Shown here: piece after piece, positions 54,595 through 63,813 of the stretch | Numbering within the stretch: position 1 is the first letter of the stretch | Layout of the letters: each line of letters begins with the position of its first letter | Assembly (NCBI RefSeq): GCF_024436035.1 | Contig: NZ_JANFNG010000010.1 | Location: 124,001-188,000 of the forward strand | Direction of reading: 5' to 3' | Source of the DNA: Streptomyces humicola | GTDB lineage: Bacteria > Actinomycetota > Actinomycetes > Streptomycetales > Streptomycetaceae | Length of the DNA: 64,000 nt | The notes under the pieces: model-generated | Databases searched by the model: none | What the model saw: the letters and a program-made list of their open reading frames with translations, nothing else | What the model was told of the DNA's origin: nothing | Translations under genes and position numbers: made by a program

Positions 54595-55734
54595 GTGGCC
54601 ACGGACTATTACGCGGTCCTGGGCGTACGCCGCGACGCCGGTCAGGACGAGATCAAGAAGGCGTTCCGCCGACTCGCTCGCGAGCTGCACCCGGACGTCA
54701 ACCCGGACCCGAAGACCCAGGAGCGGTTCAAGGAGATCAACGCCGCTTACGAGGTGCTCTCCGATCCGCAGAAGAAGCAGATCTACGACCTCGGCGGCGA
54801 CCCCCTGTCCTCCTCGGGTGCGGGTGCCGGCGGCGCGGGCGGCTTCGGCGCGGGCTTCGGCAACTTCAGCGACATCATGGACGCCTTCTTCGGGCAGGCC
54901 TCGCAGCGCGGGCCGCGCTCGCGGACCAGGCGCGGCCAGGACGCGATGATCCGGCTCGAGATCGAGCTCGACGAGGCTGCGTTCGGCACCACCAAGGAGA
55001 TCCAGGTCGACACCGCCGTCACCTGCACCACGTGCAACGGCGAGGGCGCCGCGCCCGGGACCTCCGCGCAGACATGCGACATGTGCCGCGGCCGCGGCGA
55101 GGTCTCCCAGGTCACACGCTCCTTCCTCGGCCAGGTCATGACCTCGCGGCCGTGTCCGCAGTGCCAGGGCTTCGGCACCGTCGTCCCGACGCCGTGTCCG
55201 GAGTGCGCGGGCGACGGGCGGGTGCGCTCGCGCCGCAGCCTGACGGTGAAGATCCCGGCGGGCGTCGACAACGGCACGCGCATCCAGCTGGCGGGCGAGG
55301 GCGAGGTCGGCCCCGGCGGTGGCCCGGCCGGCGACCTGTACGTCGAGATCCGCGAGCTGCCGCACCCCGTCTTCCAGCGGCGCGGCGACGACCTGCACTG
55401 CACGGTCACCATCCCGATGACGGCGGCTGCGCTCGGCACCAAGGTGCCGCTGGAGACGCTCGACGGACTCGACGAGGTGGACATCCGCCCCGGTACCCAG
55501 TCCGGTCAGTCGATCCCGCTCCACCAGCGCGGCATCACGCACCTGCGTGGCGGCGGCCGTGGCGACCTGGTCGTCCATGTGGAGGTGCAGACGCCCACCA
55601 AGCTCGACCCCGAGCAGGAGGAGCTGCTGCGCCGCCTCGCCGTGCTGCGCGGCGAGGAACGTCCCTCGGGGCACTTCCAACCTGGGCAGCAGGGGCTGTT
55701 CTCCCGCCTGAAGGACGCGTTCAACGGCCGCTGA
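54595..55734 (+). CDS. dnaJ: DnaJ chaperone (second type, linked to hrcA)
   Basis: 379 aa. The J domain (1-70) has the HPD motif in ELHPDVNPD; then a Gly-rich linker; then a zinc domain with four CxxCxGxG-like units (CTTCNGEG, CDMCRGRG, CPQCQGFG, CPECAGDG) and the C-terminal substrate-binding domains. It stimulates DnaK ATPase. This is the HrcA-controlled dnaJ2 of Streptomyces, not the one beside dnaK. GTG start directly after hrcA. Confidence 0.96.
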   Translation: MATDYYAVLGVRRDAGQDEIKKAFRRLARELHPDVNPDPKTQERFKEINAAYEVLSDPQKKQIYDLGGDPLSSSGAGAGGAGGFGAGFGNFSDIMDAFFGQASQRGPRSRTRRGQDAMIRLEIELDEAAFGTTKEIQVDTAVTCTTCNGEGAAPGTSAQTCDMCRGRGEVSQVTRSFLGQVMTSRPCPQCQGFGTVVPTPCPECAGDGRVRSRRSLTVKIPAGVDNGTRIQLAGEGEVGPGGGPAGDLYVEIRELPHPVFQRRGDDLHCTVTIPMTAAALGTKVPLETLDGLDEVDIRPGTQSGQSIPLHQRGITHLRGGGRGDLVVHVEVQTPTKLDPEQEELLRRLAVLRGEERPSGHFQPGQQGLFSRLKDAFNGR

Positions 55735-55801
55735 CAGGGGTCGTTGCGGGTCCCGACGGGGCGGGAGAGGCGCTGTCACAGGGGCGTGACAGGATGTGTC
55801 C

Positions 55802-56872
55802 ATGCCCGCGTTGACCGAGCTCTCCCCGCTGCCGATCGTCCAGGCCCCGATGGCCGGCGGAGCGTCCTGTCCGCAGCTCGCCGCTGCGGTGAGCGAGGCC
55901 GGCGGCCTCGGGTTCCTCGCTGCCGGGTACAAGACGCCCGAGGCGATGTACCAGGAGATCAAGACGCTGCGGACGCTCACCGCCCGCGCCTTCGGCGTCA
56001 ACCTGTTCATGCCGCAGCCCTGCACCGCCGACCCCTCGGCCGTCGCCGTCTACCGCGAGCAGCTCGCCGGCGAGGCGGCCTGGTACGACACCCGGCTCGG
56101 CGACCCCGACTCCGGTCTGGACGACGGGTTCGAGGCGAAGGTGGCGATCCTCCTCCAGGACCCGGTGCCGGTGGTCAGCTTCACCTTCGGCTGCCCGGAG
56201 CGTTCTGTCTTCGACGCGTTCGCCCGCGCCGGGACGTACACCGTCGTCACCGTCACTTCGGTGGCCGAGGCGCAGGCGGCGCAGTGGGCGGGCGCGGACG
56301 CGGTGTGCGTGCAGGGAGTGGAGGCCGGCGGCCACCAGAGCACGCATCGCGACGACCCGTGGCTCGACGCGGCGGGCGTGGGGCTGCTCTCCCTTCTCCC
56401 CGCGGTACGGGAGGCCATACAGCTGCCCATCGTCGCGGCGGGCGGCATCATGCGCGGCGGGCAGGTCGCGGGGGTGCTCGCGGCGGGCGCGAGCGCCGCG
56501 CAGCTGGGCACGGCGTTCCTGGTGTGCCCAGAGTCCGGCGCGCACGAGCTGCACAAGCAGGCGATGACCGATCCGGTCTTCACCCACACCGAGTTGACGC
56601 GCGCCTTCTCCGGACGCCCGGCGCGCGGCCTGGTCAACCGTTTCGTCCGTGAGCACGGCCCGTACGCGCCGGCCGCCTATCCGCAGGTGCACCACCTGAC
56701 CTCCGGGCTGCGCAAGGCGGCCGCCGCGGCCGGCGACCCGCAGGCGATGGCGCTGTGGGCAGGGCAGGGCCACCGGCTCGTCCGCGCGATGCCGGCGGCC
56801 CAGCTGGTGGAGGTGCTCAGCGCTGAACTGGAGGCGGCGCGCCAGGCGTTGAGCACGGAAGCGACGCTGTGA
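55802..56872 (+). CDS. Nitronate monooxygenase-like FMN enzyme
   Basis: 356 aa TIM-barrel flavoprotein. PIVQAPMAGGAS at the start, ADAVCVQGVEAGGHQ and PIVAAGGIMRGGQVAGVLAAG (FMN phosphate site) are the family motifs. Enzymes of this group oxidise nitronates; some are enoyl-ACP reductases, so the substrate is open. ATG 55802 has AGGA upstream; GTG 55796 is possible. In the same direction as dnaJ. Confidence 0.88.
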   Translation: MPALTELSPLPIVQAPMAGGASCPQLAAAVSEAGGLGFLAAGYKTPEAMYQEIKTLRTLTARAFGVNLFMPQPCTADPSAVAVYREQLAGEAAWYDTRLGDPDSGLDDGFEAKVAILLQDPVPVVSFTFGCPERSVFDAFARAGTYTVVTVTSVAEAQAAQWAGADAVCVQGVEAGGHQSTHRDDPWLDAAGVGLLSLLPAVREAIQLPIVAAGGIMRGGQVAGVLAAGASAAQLGTAFLVCPESGAHELHKQAMTDPVFTHTELTRAFSGRPARGLVNRFVREHGPYAPAAYPQVHHLTSGLRKAAAAAGDPQAMALWAGQGHRLVRAMPAAQLVEVLSAELEAARQALSTEATL

Positions 56873-56939
56873 GCGACGCATGCGAGGCCACCGGGCCGCA
56901 GGCGGCGACGAAACCCGCGCCTCGCGCCTCGCGGCCGTG

Positions 56940-56987
56940 CCCGTGGCGGAGCCACTGATGTTGCCCGTGGCAAAGCCACTGATGTTG
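56940..56987 (+). repeat. Two 24-bp tandem repeats before rsmE
   Basis: Two adjacent 24-bp units, each starting CCCGTGGC and ending CACTGATGTTG, differ at two positions, and each contains GTGGC...GCCAC, able to form a small hairpin. A third, diverged start follows. They lie in the 153-bp gap between the nitronate monooxygenase gene and rsmE. Confidence 0.6.
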
Positions 56988-57025
56988 CCCGTCGCCGCTG
57001 GCGCGGCGGGGCGAAGGGAGGGACC

Positions 57026-57763
57026 GTGACCGCTCCCGTTTTCGTCGTCGCGCCCGGGGCGCTGCGCGGCGGCCGCGTGATGCTCGACGGGCCCGAGGGA
57101 CGCCATGCGGTGTCGGTGCGGCGGCTGCAGGTGGGGGAGGAGATCGTGCTCACCGACGGCGCGGGCAGCGGCGCATACGGCACGGTGGCTGCCATCGAGG
57201 GCAAGGACCGCCTCGACGTCGCCGTCACCGAGCTGCGCACCGAGCCCGAGCCGGCGCCCCGCATCACCGTCGTCCAGGCGCTTCCCAAGGGCGACCGCGG
57301 CGAGTTGGCCGTCGAGACGATGACCGAGACAGGGGTCGACGTGATCGTTCCGTGGGCGGCCTCGCGCTGCATCACCCAGTGGAAGGGCGAACGCGGCGCG
57401 AAGTCGCTCGCCAAGTGGCGGGCGACCGCCCGGGAGGCCGGCAAGCAGGCGCGGCGGCTCCGGTTCCCTGACGTGACAGACCTGATGACGACACGTCAGG
57501 TCGCGGAGTTGCTCTCCGGCGCGGCCCTCAGCGCCGTGCTCCACGAGGCGGGCGGTGAACCGCTCGCGTCCGCGCCGCTGCCCGCCGACGGCGACATCGT
57601 GCTCGTCGTCGGCCCCGAGGGTGGTGTCGCCCCGGACGAGCTCGATGCGTTCGCGGCGGCGGGCGCCAGGCCGTACCGGCTCGGACCGAGCGTGCTGCGC
57701 ACCTCGACCGCCGGGGTCGCCGCCACCGCGGTGCTGCTGGCACGCACCGGCCGCTGGGGCTGA
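57026..57763 (+). CDS. rsmE: 16S rRNA m3U1498 methyltransferase
   Basis: 245 aa, SPOUT-family. A small N-terminal PUA-like domain (HAVSVRRLQVGEEIVLTDG) is followed by the knotted methyltransferase domain with ALPKGDRGELAVE, TETGVDVIVPW, VVGPEGGVAPDEL and LGPSVLRTSTAGV (the knot and SAM site). It methylates U1498 of 16S rRNA. GTG with GGGAGGG upstream. Confidence 0.95.
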   Translation: MTAPVFVVAPGALRGGRVMLDGPEGRHAVSVRRLQVGEEIVLTDGAGSGAYGTVAAIEGKDRLDVAVTELRTEPEPAPRITVVQALPKGDRGELAVETMTETGVDVIVPWAASRCITQWKGERGAKSLAKWRATAREAGKQARRLRFPDVTDLMTTRQVAELLSGAALSAVLHEAGGEPLASAPLPADGDIVLVVGPEGGVAPDELDAFAAAGARPYRLGPSVLRTSTAGVAATAVLLARTGRWG

Positions 57764-57840
57764 CACGGGGCGCGGCTGCCGACGTTCGCCGATCACGAAA
57801 CACCTCGTGGCATCGGCGTTGTGTGGCTAATGTGGCCAGG

Positions 57841-60800
57841 GTGACGCAGCCTTCCTACCTCCGGTATCCGCACCCGCACGGCGACCTGATCACGTTCACG
57901 GCCGAGGACGACGTCTGGGCGGCGCCGTTCGACGGCGGCCGAGCCTGGCGGGTGAGTGCCGACAACGTTCCCGTCACACACCCACGCATCTCGCCGGACG
58001 GCGAGCACATCGCCTTCACCTCCACGCGTGACGGGGCGCCCGAGATCCACGTCGCGCCCGTCGACGGCGGCCGGACCAGGCGGCTGACGTACTGGGGCAG
58101 CGGCAAGACCTCCGTGCGCGGCTGGACCCCGGACGGCGAGATCCTCGCCATCAGCACCTACGGGCAGGCCACGCTGCGCCGCACCTGGGCCTGGGCCGTC
58201 CCCGTCGACGGCGGGCCCGCGCGCAGGCTCCCGTACGGGCCGGTCGGCGATGTGGCTTTCGACGGGCGCGAAGCGCCTTCCATTGAGGGGGGTGGTGGGC
58301 GACGGGCGGAAGGGCCCGGCGGCGCCGTGGTGCTGCTGTCGGCGACGATGGGGCGCGAGGCCGCCCACTGGAAGCGCTACCGCGGCGGCACCGCAGGCAA
58401 GTTGTGGATCGACCGCACCGGTGACGGCGAGTTCGAGCGGCTCCACGCCGACCTCGACGGCAACATCGAATGCCCGCTGTGGATCGGCGGCCGCGTGGCC
58501 TTCCTCTCCGACCACGAGGGAACCGGAGCCCTCTACTCCAGCCTCTCCGACGGCTCCGACCTGCGCAGGCACAGCCCCCTCGACTCCTTCTACGCCCGCC
58601 ACGCCGCCACCGACGGCACCCGCGTCGTCTACACCTCGGCCGGCCGCCTCCACGTCCTCGAAAGCCTCGAGGACGAGCACGCCGAGCCGCGCCCGCTCGA
58701 CGTGCGCCTCGGCGGCCAGCGCACCGACCAGCAGCCGCACCCCATCCGCGCCGCCCACTACCTCGCCGACGCCCACCCCGACCACACCGGCCGCGGCAGC
58801 GCCGTCGAGGTGCGCGGCGCCATCCACTGGCTCACCCACCGCGAGGGCCCTTCCCGCGCCCTCGCCGCCCAGCCGGGAGTGCGCGCCCGGCTGCCGCGCA
58901 CCTTCACGCAGGGCGGCGCCGACACCGAACCGCAGGTCGTGTGGGTCACCGATGCCGAGGGTGAGGACGCAATCGAATTCGCCCCCGCGGCGGGACGGCC
59001 CGCGGGCACCGCGCCGCGCCGGCTCGCCGCAGGACGCCTCGGCCGCGTCCTGGATCTCGCCGTCTCGCCCGACGGCCGCCGCATCGCGGTGGCCTCGCAC
59101 GACGGCCGCGTGCTGCTCGTCGAACGCGAGACCGGCGAGGTGCGCGAGGTCGCCGCCAGCGAGCACGGCGACGCCTCGGGGCTCACCTTCTCGCCCGACT
59201 CCGGCTGGCTCGCCTGGTCCCACCCCGGGCCCGAACCGCTGCGCCAGCTGAAGATCGCCAACACCGCGACCCTCTCCGTCGCCGACGCGACACCGCTGCG
59301 CTTCAACGACTTCGCGCCCGTCTTCACCGCCGACGGCAAACACTTGGCGTTCCTCTCCGAGCGGGCCTTCGATCCCGTCTACGACGCGCACGTCTTCGAC
59401 CTGTCGTTCCCCAACGCCTGCCGCCCGCACCTGATCACACTCGCCGCCGACACCCCCTCCCCGTTCGGTCCGCAACGCCACGGCCGCCCGCTCGGCGGTG
59501 CGGGCGAGGAGAAGTCCGACGGCGACTCGCGGCACGACGGTGAGCACGAGGGCGAGGAGAGCCCGCGCACGCCCGTCACCCGCGTGGAACTCGACGGCCT
59601 CGCCGACCGCATCGTGCCGTTCCCCGTCGAGGCCGCCCAGTACTCCACGCTGCGCGCCGCCAAGGGCGGAGTACTGTGGCTGCGCCACCCGCTGCAGGGC
59701 GTGCTCGGCTCCTCGCTCGCCACGCCGCAGGCACAGCCGCCCACCACCGGCCTGGAGCGCTACGACCTGGAACGGCTGAAGTTCGACCAACTCGCTGACG
59801 ACGTCGACGACTTCGCCGTCACCGGAGACGGCGAACGGCTCGTCGTGCACACCGGCGGCAAGCTGCGCGTCGTACCCGCCGACAGCAAGGGCTCCGACGA
59901 GGACGAGAGCGACAACAGCATCACCGTCGACCTGTCGCGGCTGCGCCTGACCGTCGACCCGGCCGCCGAATGGCGCCAGATGTACGACGAGGCGGGCCGC
60001 CTGATGCGCGACAACTTCTGGCGCGCCGACATGTCCGGCGTCGACTGGGACGGCGTCCTCGAACGCTACCGCCCGGTGCTCGACCGGGTCGCGACCCACG
60101 ACGACCTTGTCGACCTGCTCTGGGAGGTCCACGGCGAGCTCGGCACCTCCCACGCCTACGTCACCCCTCCGGGCGGCCACCGCGACGGGCTGTGCGGTCA
60201 GGGCCTACTCGGCGCCGACATCTCCCGCCACCAGGACGGCCACTGGCGCATCGACCGCGTGCTCCCCTCGGAGAGCTCCGACCCACAGGCCCGCTCCCCG
60301 CTCGCCGCGCCCGGCGTCGCCGTACGGCCCGGGGACGCGATCCTCGCCGTCGACGGCCACCCGCTCGACCCGGCCGCGGGCCCGGGACCGCTGCTGATCG
60401 GCACCGCCGGCAAGCCCGTCGAGCTCACCATCGCCGCGGCCGGCGGCGAACCGCGCGCGGTCGTCGTCGTCCCGCTCTCAGATGAGGAGCCGCTGCGCTA
60501 CCACGACTGGGTGCGGGATCGCCGCGCCTACGTCCACCGCCAGTCCGGTGGACGGCTCGGCTATCTGCACGTGCCCGACATGGTCGGCTCCGGCTGGGCT
60601 CAGCTCCACCGCGACCTGCGCGTCGAGGTCGCCAGAGAGGGGCTCGTCGTCGACGTACGGGAGAACCGCGGCGGCCACACCTCGCAGCTCGTCGTCGAGA
60701 AGCTGGCCCGGCGGATCGTCGGCTGGGACCTGGCGCGGGGCATGCAGCCGATGAGCTACCCGCAGGACGCCCCGCGCGGCCCGGTCGTCGCGGTCGCCAA

Positions 60801-61143
60801 CGAGTTCTCCGGCTCCGACGGCGACATCGTCAACGCGGCGATCAAGGCGCTCGGCATCGGTCCGGTCGTCGGCACCCGCACCTGGGGCGGCGTGATCGGC
60901 ATCGACCAGCGCTACGAGCTCGTCGACGGCACGAGCGTCACCCAGCCCAAGTACGCCTTCTGGTTCGACGGTTACGGGTGGGGCGTGGAGAACCACGGCG
61001 TCGACCCCGACGTCGAGGTGGTCCAGGCGCCGCAGGACTGGGCCGCCGGCCGGGACCGGCAGCTCGACGCCGCCATCGGCCTGGCCCTCGACGCCCTCGC
61101 CTCCACGCCGGCAAAGACGCCGCCGGCCAGGCCCGGGCAGTGA
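57841..61143 (+). CDS. Tricorn-type S41 protease
   Basis: About 1100 aa. Two N-terminal beta-propellers (about 10-330 and 360-680, with repeated SPDGRRIAVASHDG-like strands), a helical linker, a PDZ domain (about 800-890) and a C-terminal S41 catalytic domain. Ser in NEFSGSDGDI, His in GTSHAYVTP and Glu in GVENHGVDPD are the expected tricorn catalytic residues. It should degrade peptides released by the proteasome in the cytoplasm. GTG 57841 is preferred; GTG 57823 and 57832 are in frame. A TAATGT box 7 nt before 57841 suggests a leaderless message. Confidence 0.9.
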   Translation: MTQPSYLRYPHPHGDLITFTAEDDVWAAPFDGGRAWRVSADNVPVTHPRISPDGEHIAFTSTRDGAPEIHVAPVDGGRTRRLTYWGSGKTSVRGWTPDGEILAISTYGQATLRRTWAWAVPVDGGPARRLPYGPVGDVAFDGREAPSIEGGGGRRAEGPGGAVVLLSATMGREAAHWKRYRGGTAGKLWIDRTGDGEFERLHADLDGNIECPLWIGGRVAFLSDHEGTGALYSSLSDGSDLRRHSPLDSFYARHAATDGTRVVYTSAGRLHVLESLEDEHAEPRPLDVRLGGQRTDQQPHPIRAAHYLADAHPDHTGRGSAVEVRGAIHWLTHREGPSRALAAQPGVRARLPRTFTQGGADTEPQVVWVTDAEGEDAIEFAPAAGRPAGTAPRRLAAGRLGRVLDLAVSPDGRRIAVASHDGRVLLVERETGEVREVAASEHGDASGLTFSPDSGWLAWSHPGPEPLRQLKIANTATLSVADATPLRFNDFAPVFTADGKHLAFLSERAFDPVYDAHVFDLSFPNACRPHLITLAADTPSPFGPQRHGRPLGGAGEEKSDGDSRHDGEHEGEESPRTPVTRVELDGLADRIVPFPVEAAQYSTLRAAKGGVLWLRHPLQGVLGSSLATPQAQPPTTGLERYDLERLKFDQLADDVDDFAVTGDGERLVVHTGGKLRVVPADSKGSDEDESDNSITVDLSRLRLTVDPAAEWRQMYDEAGRLMRDNFWRADMSGVDWDGVLERYRPVLDRVATHDDLVDLLWEVHGELGTSHAYVTPPGGHRDGLCGQGLLGADISRHQDGHWRIDRVLPSESSDPQARSPLAAPGVAVRPGDAILAVDGHPLDPAAGPGPLLIGTAGKPVELTIAAAGGEPRAVVVVPLSDEEPLRYHDWVRDRRAYVHRQSGGRLGYLHVPDMVGSGWAQLHRDLRVEVAREGLVVDVRENRGGHTSQLVVEKLARRIVGWDLARGMQPMSYPQDAPRGPVVAVANEFSGSDGDIVNAAIKALGIGPVVGTRTWGGVIGIDQRYELVDGTSVTQPKYAFWFDGYGWGVENHGVDPDVEVVQAPQDWAAGRDRQLDAAIGLALDALASTPAKTPPARPGQ

Positions 61144-61259
61144 CGCTGCCGCCGGGCTTCGCCGGTGCCCTGCTGCTGCGGCGGCGCGTCGCCACCGAGG
61201 ACAACGCGGCCCGGTAACATGCGGCCCGTAGGAAACACACCCACGAGGGAGACGCCGCC

Positions 61260-61619
61260 GTGGCGGGAGAACCGCAGGCCGACTGCCTGTTCTGCAAGAT
61301 CGTGACGGGCGACATCCCCGCGACCATCGTCCGGGAGACCGAGACCACGGTCGCCTTCCGCGACATCAACCCGCAGGCGCCCACGCACGTTCTCGTCATC
61401 CCCAAGGTCCACTACCCCGACGCCCGCACGCTCGCGGAGCAGGCCCCCGAGCTGTGCGCGGACCTGCTGCGGGAAGCGGGCGCGGTCGCCGCCGAGGACA
61501 AGGTGGACGACACCGGCTACCGCATCGTCTTCAACACCGGCAGCGGCGCAGGCCAGACCGTGTGGCACGCCCACGCCCACGTACTCGGCGGCCGCGGCTT
61601 CAACTGGCCTCCCGGGTAG
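61260..61619 (+). CDS. HIT family nucleotide hydrolase
   Basis: 119 aa. [13 protein letters not shown] at the start, and the HIT triad as HAHAHVLGG near the end. Resembles HinT, which hydrolyses adenosine phosphoramidates. GTG with GGGAG upstream. It lies between tricorn and the RNase Z-like gene, on the same strand. Confidence 0.93.
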   Translation: MAGEPQADCLFCKIVTGDIPATIVRETETTVAFRDINPQAPTHVLVIPKVHYPDARTLAEQAPELCADLLREAGAVAAEDKVDDTGYRIVFNTGSGAGQTVWHAHAHVLGGRGFNWPPG

Positions 61620-61675
61620 GCCCGCCCGTCTCCCACCACCCTCAAACGAGGCGCTGCGCGCCGCAATGGAGTCTC

Positions 61676-62581
61676 TTGTCCGTACGCGAGCTGATCGTCC
61701 TCGGCACCGCGAGCCAGGTGCCGACCCGGCACCGCAACCACAACGGCTACGTGCTGCGGTGGGACGCGGAGGGCATCCTCTTCGACCCGGGCGAGGGCAC
61801 CCAGCGGCAGATGCTGCACGCCGGCGTCACTGCCCACGACCTCACCCGCATCTGCGTCACCCACTTCCACGGCGACCACAGCCTGGGCCTCGCGGGTGTG
61901 ATCCAGCGCATCAACCTGGACCGCGTCCCGCACCCGGTCACCGCCCACTACCCGGCGAGCGGTCAGCGGTTCTTCGAACGGCTGCGGTACGCCTCCGCGT
62001 ACCGGGAGACGGTGATCCTGCATGAGGCGCCGGTCGCCGACGACGGCGTGCTGCCGTCGCCGCCCGCGTTCACCCTTTCCGCACGCAGGCTCGACCACCC
62101 CGTGGAATCCTTCGGCTACCGCCTCGTCGAACCGGACAGCCGCCGGATGCTGCCCGAACGCCTCGCGTCGCTCGGCATCGAGGGGCCGGACATCGGTCGC
62201 CTGCAGCGGGAGGGCGAACTGCGCGGCGTGCTCCTGGAGGACGTCAGCGAGCCGCGTTCCGGCCAGTGCTTCGCGTTCATCATGGACACCCGGCTGTGCA
62301 ACGCGGTCTTCGACCTCGCGGCCGGCTGCGACCTGCTCGTCATCGAATCGACCTTCCTCGACGAGGACGAACCGCTCGCGAGCGAGCACGGCCATCTGAC
62401 GGTGGGGCAGGCGGCGCGCGTCGCCGCGTTCGCCGGCGTCCGACACCTGGTGCTCACGCACTTCTCCCAGCGCTACGCCGACCCCGCCGACTTCGAACGC
62501 CAGGCGCGTGAGGCGGGGTTCGCAGGCGAGCTCACCATCGCTCGCGACCTGGACCGGATCGCCGTGCCCAAGAGGGATTAG
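61676..62581 (+). CDS. Ribonuclease Z-like metallo-beta-lactamase protein
   Basis: 301 aa. [20 protein letters not shown], the metal motif [11 protein letters not shown] and a later [11 protein letters not shown] fit RNase Z, which matures tRNA 3' ends. As usual in actinobacteria, CCA-lacking tRNA genes such as the two here need this activity. The start is TTG 61676 with GGAG 6 nt upstream; the ATG at 61666 is in another frame. Confidence 0.88.
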   Translation: MSVRELIVLGTASQVPTRHRNHNGYVLRWDAEGILFDPGEGTQRQMLHAGVTAHDLTRICVTHFHGDHSLGLAGVIQRINLDRVPHPVTAHYPASGQRFFERLRYASAYRETVILHEAPVADDGVLPSPPAFTLSARRLDHPVESFGYRLVEPDSRRMLPERLASLGIEGPDIGRLQREGELRGVLLEDVSEPRSGQCFAFIMDTRLCNAVFDLAAGCDLLVIESTFLDEDEPLASEHGHLTVGQAARVAAFAGVRHLVLTHFSQRYADPADFERQAREAGFAGELTIARDLDRIAVPKRD

Positions 62582-62639
62582 GCCCAAAAGGGTTCAAGCG
62601 GTTGCGCCGCCACCGCGCAGATAGCCTCCCCCTGCTCCG

Positions 62640-62732
62640 CGGGGACCCCTTCTCGCGGTCCGCGGACGGCCTCGTTCCCCCGGCCGGCCCCCCTGCCTGC
62701 GGCGGGAGGTGCCCCCTCCGCTTGCTCGCATG
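62640..62732 (-). repeat. Dispersed intergenic repeat, copy 2
   Basis: Reverse complement of this stretch aligns with 53311-53400, sharing GAGCAAGCGGAGGGG, GGCCGGCCGGGGGAACGAGG and CCGTCCGCG with some differences between. It fills the 191-bp gap between the RNase Z-like gene and the adenine deaminase gene. Confidence 0.55.
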
Positions 62733-62772
62733 CGCCGCTCACGGAGGCCAGCGGGACGGTGCGGCCCGTACG

Positions 62773-63813
62773 ATGATCGCCGTGTCGTTCCTCTCGCACC
62801 GCCCCCGGTACCGGCCCGTCCCCAAGGCCGAGCTCCACCTGCACATCGAAGGCACCCTCGAACCCGAGCTCGCCTTCGCCCTCGCCGAGCGCAACGGCGT
62901 GACGCTGCCGTACGCGACCACCGACGAGCTGCGCCGCGCGTATTCCTTCACGGATCTGCAGTCATTCCTCGACCTCTACTACGCGCTGATGGCCGTGTTG
63001 CGCACCGAGGACGACTTCTGCGAGCTCGCCGACGCCTACCTCACGCGCGCCGCGGAGCAGGGCGTACGGCACGCCGAGATCTTCTTCGACCCGCAGGCGC
63101 ACACCGCGCGCGGCATTCCCGTCGCCGCCGTCATCGAGGGACTGTGCCGGGCGCTCGACCGCAGCGAGCAGCAGTACGGCATCACCACACAGCTGATCAT
63201 GTGCTTTCTGCGCGACCAGTCGGCAGAGTCGGCGATGGAGGTCTTCGACGCCGCCCAACCCTTTCTCCACCGGATCGCCGGTGTCGGACTCGACTCGGCC
63301 GAAGTCGGCAACCCGCCCGCGAAGTTCCGCGCGGTGTACGAGCGTGCAGCGGCAGTGGGCCTGCGCCGCGTCGCGCACGCCGGCGAGGAGGGCCCGCCCT
63401 CGTACATCCGTGAAGCGCTCGACGTCCTCGGTGCGGAGCGGATCGACCACGGGCTGCGCTGCCTGGAGGATCCCGGACTCGTCGAGCGGCTGGTCCGCGA
63501 CCAGGTGCCGTTGACCGTCTGCCCGCTGTCCAACGTGCGGCTGCGGTGCGTCGACACCCTCGCCGGCCATCCCTTGCCGCGCATGCTGGATGCCGGGCTG
63601 CTGGTCACCGTCAACTCCGACGACCCCGCCTACTTCGGCGGATACGCCGACGACAATTTCCGTGCGGTCCGAGAGGCGCTTGCACTCGACGACGAGACGC
63701 TGCGCCGGCTCGCCGCCAACTCCTTCCGCGCCGCGTTCCTCGACGAGACCACGCGCGCCGCCTATCTGGCCGAGGTGGACGGGCACACGTTCACGGCATT
63801 CACGGACGGCTGA
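62773..63813 (+). CDS. Adenine deaminase (adenosine deaminase family)
   Basis: 346 aa. Metal motif AELHLHIEGTLEPE, GLDSAEVGNPPAKF, catalytic HAGEEGPPSYI, and VNSDDPAYFGGY. The GEEGPP and DPAYFGGY forms are those of the adenine deaminases (Aah1 type) rather than adenosine deaminase. Converts adenine to hypoxanthine in purine salvage. ATG 62773 has a poor RBS. Its end overlaps the convergent glycosidase gene by 14 bp. Confidence 0.88.
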   Translation: MIAVSFLSHRPRYRPVPKAELHLHIEGTLEPELAFALAERNGVTLPYATTDELRRAYSFTDLQSFLDLYYALMAVLRTEDDFCELADAYLTRAAEQGVRHAEIFFDPQAHTARGIPVAAVIEGLCRALDRSEQQYGITTQLIMCFLRDQSAESAMEVFDAAQPFLHRIAGVGLDSAEVGNPPAKFRAVYERAAAVGLRRVAHAGEEGPPSYIREALDVLGAERIDHGLRCLEDPGLVERLVRDQVPLTVCPLSNVRLRCVDTLAGHPLPRMLDAGLLVTVNSDDPAYFGGYADDNFRAVREALALDDETLRRLAANSFRAAFLDETTRAAYLAEVDGHTFTAFTDG

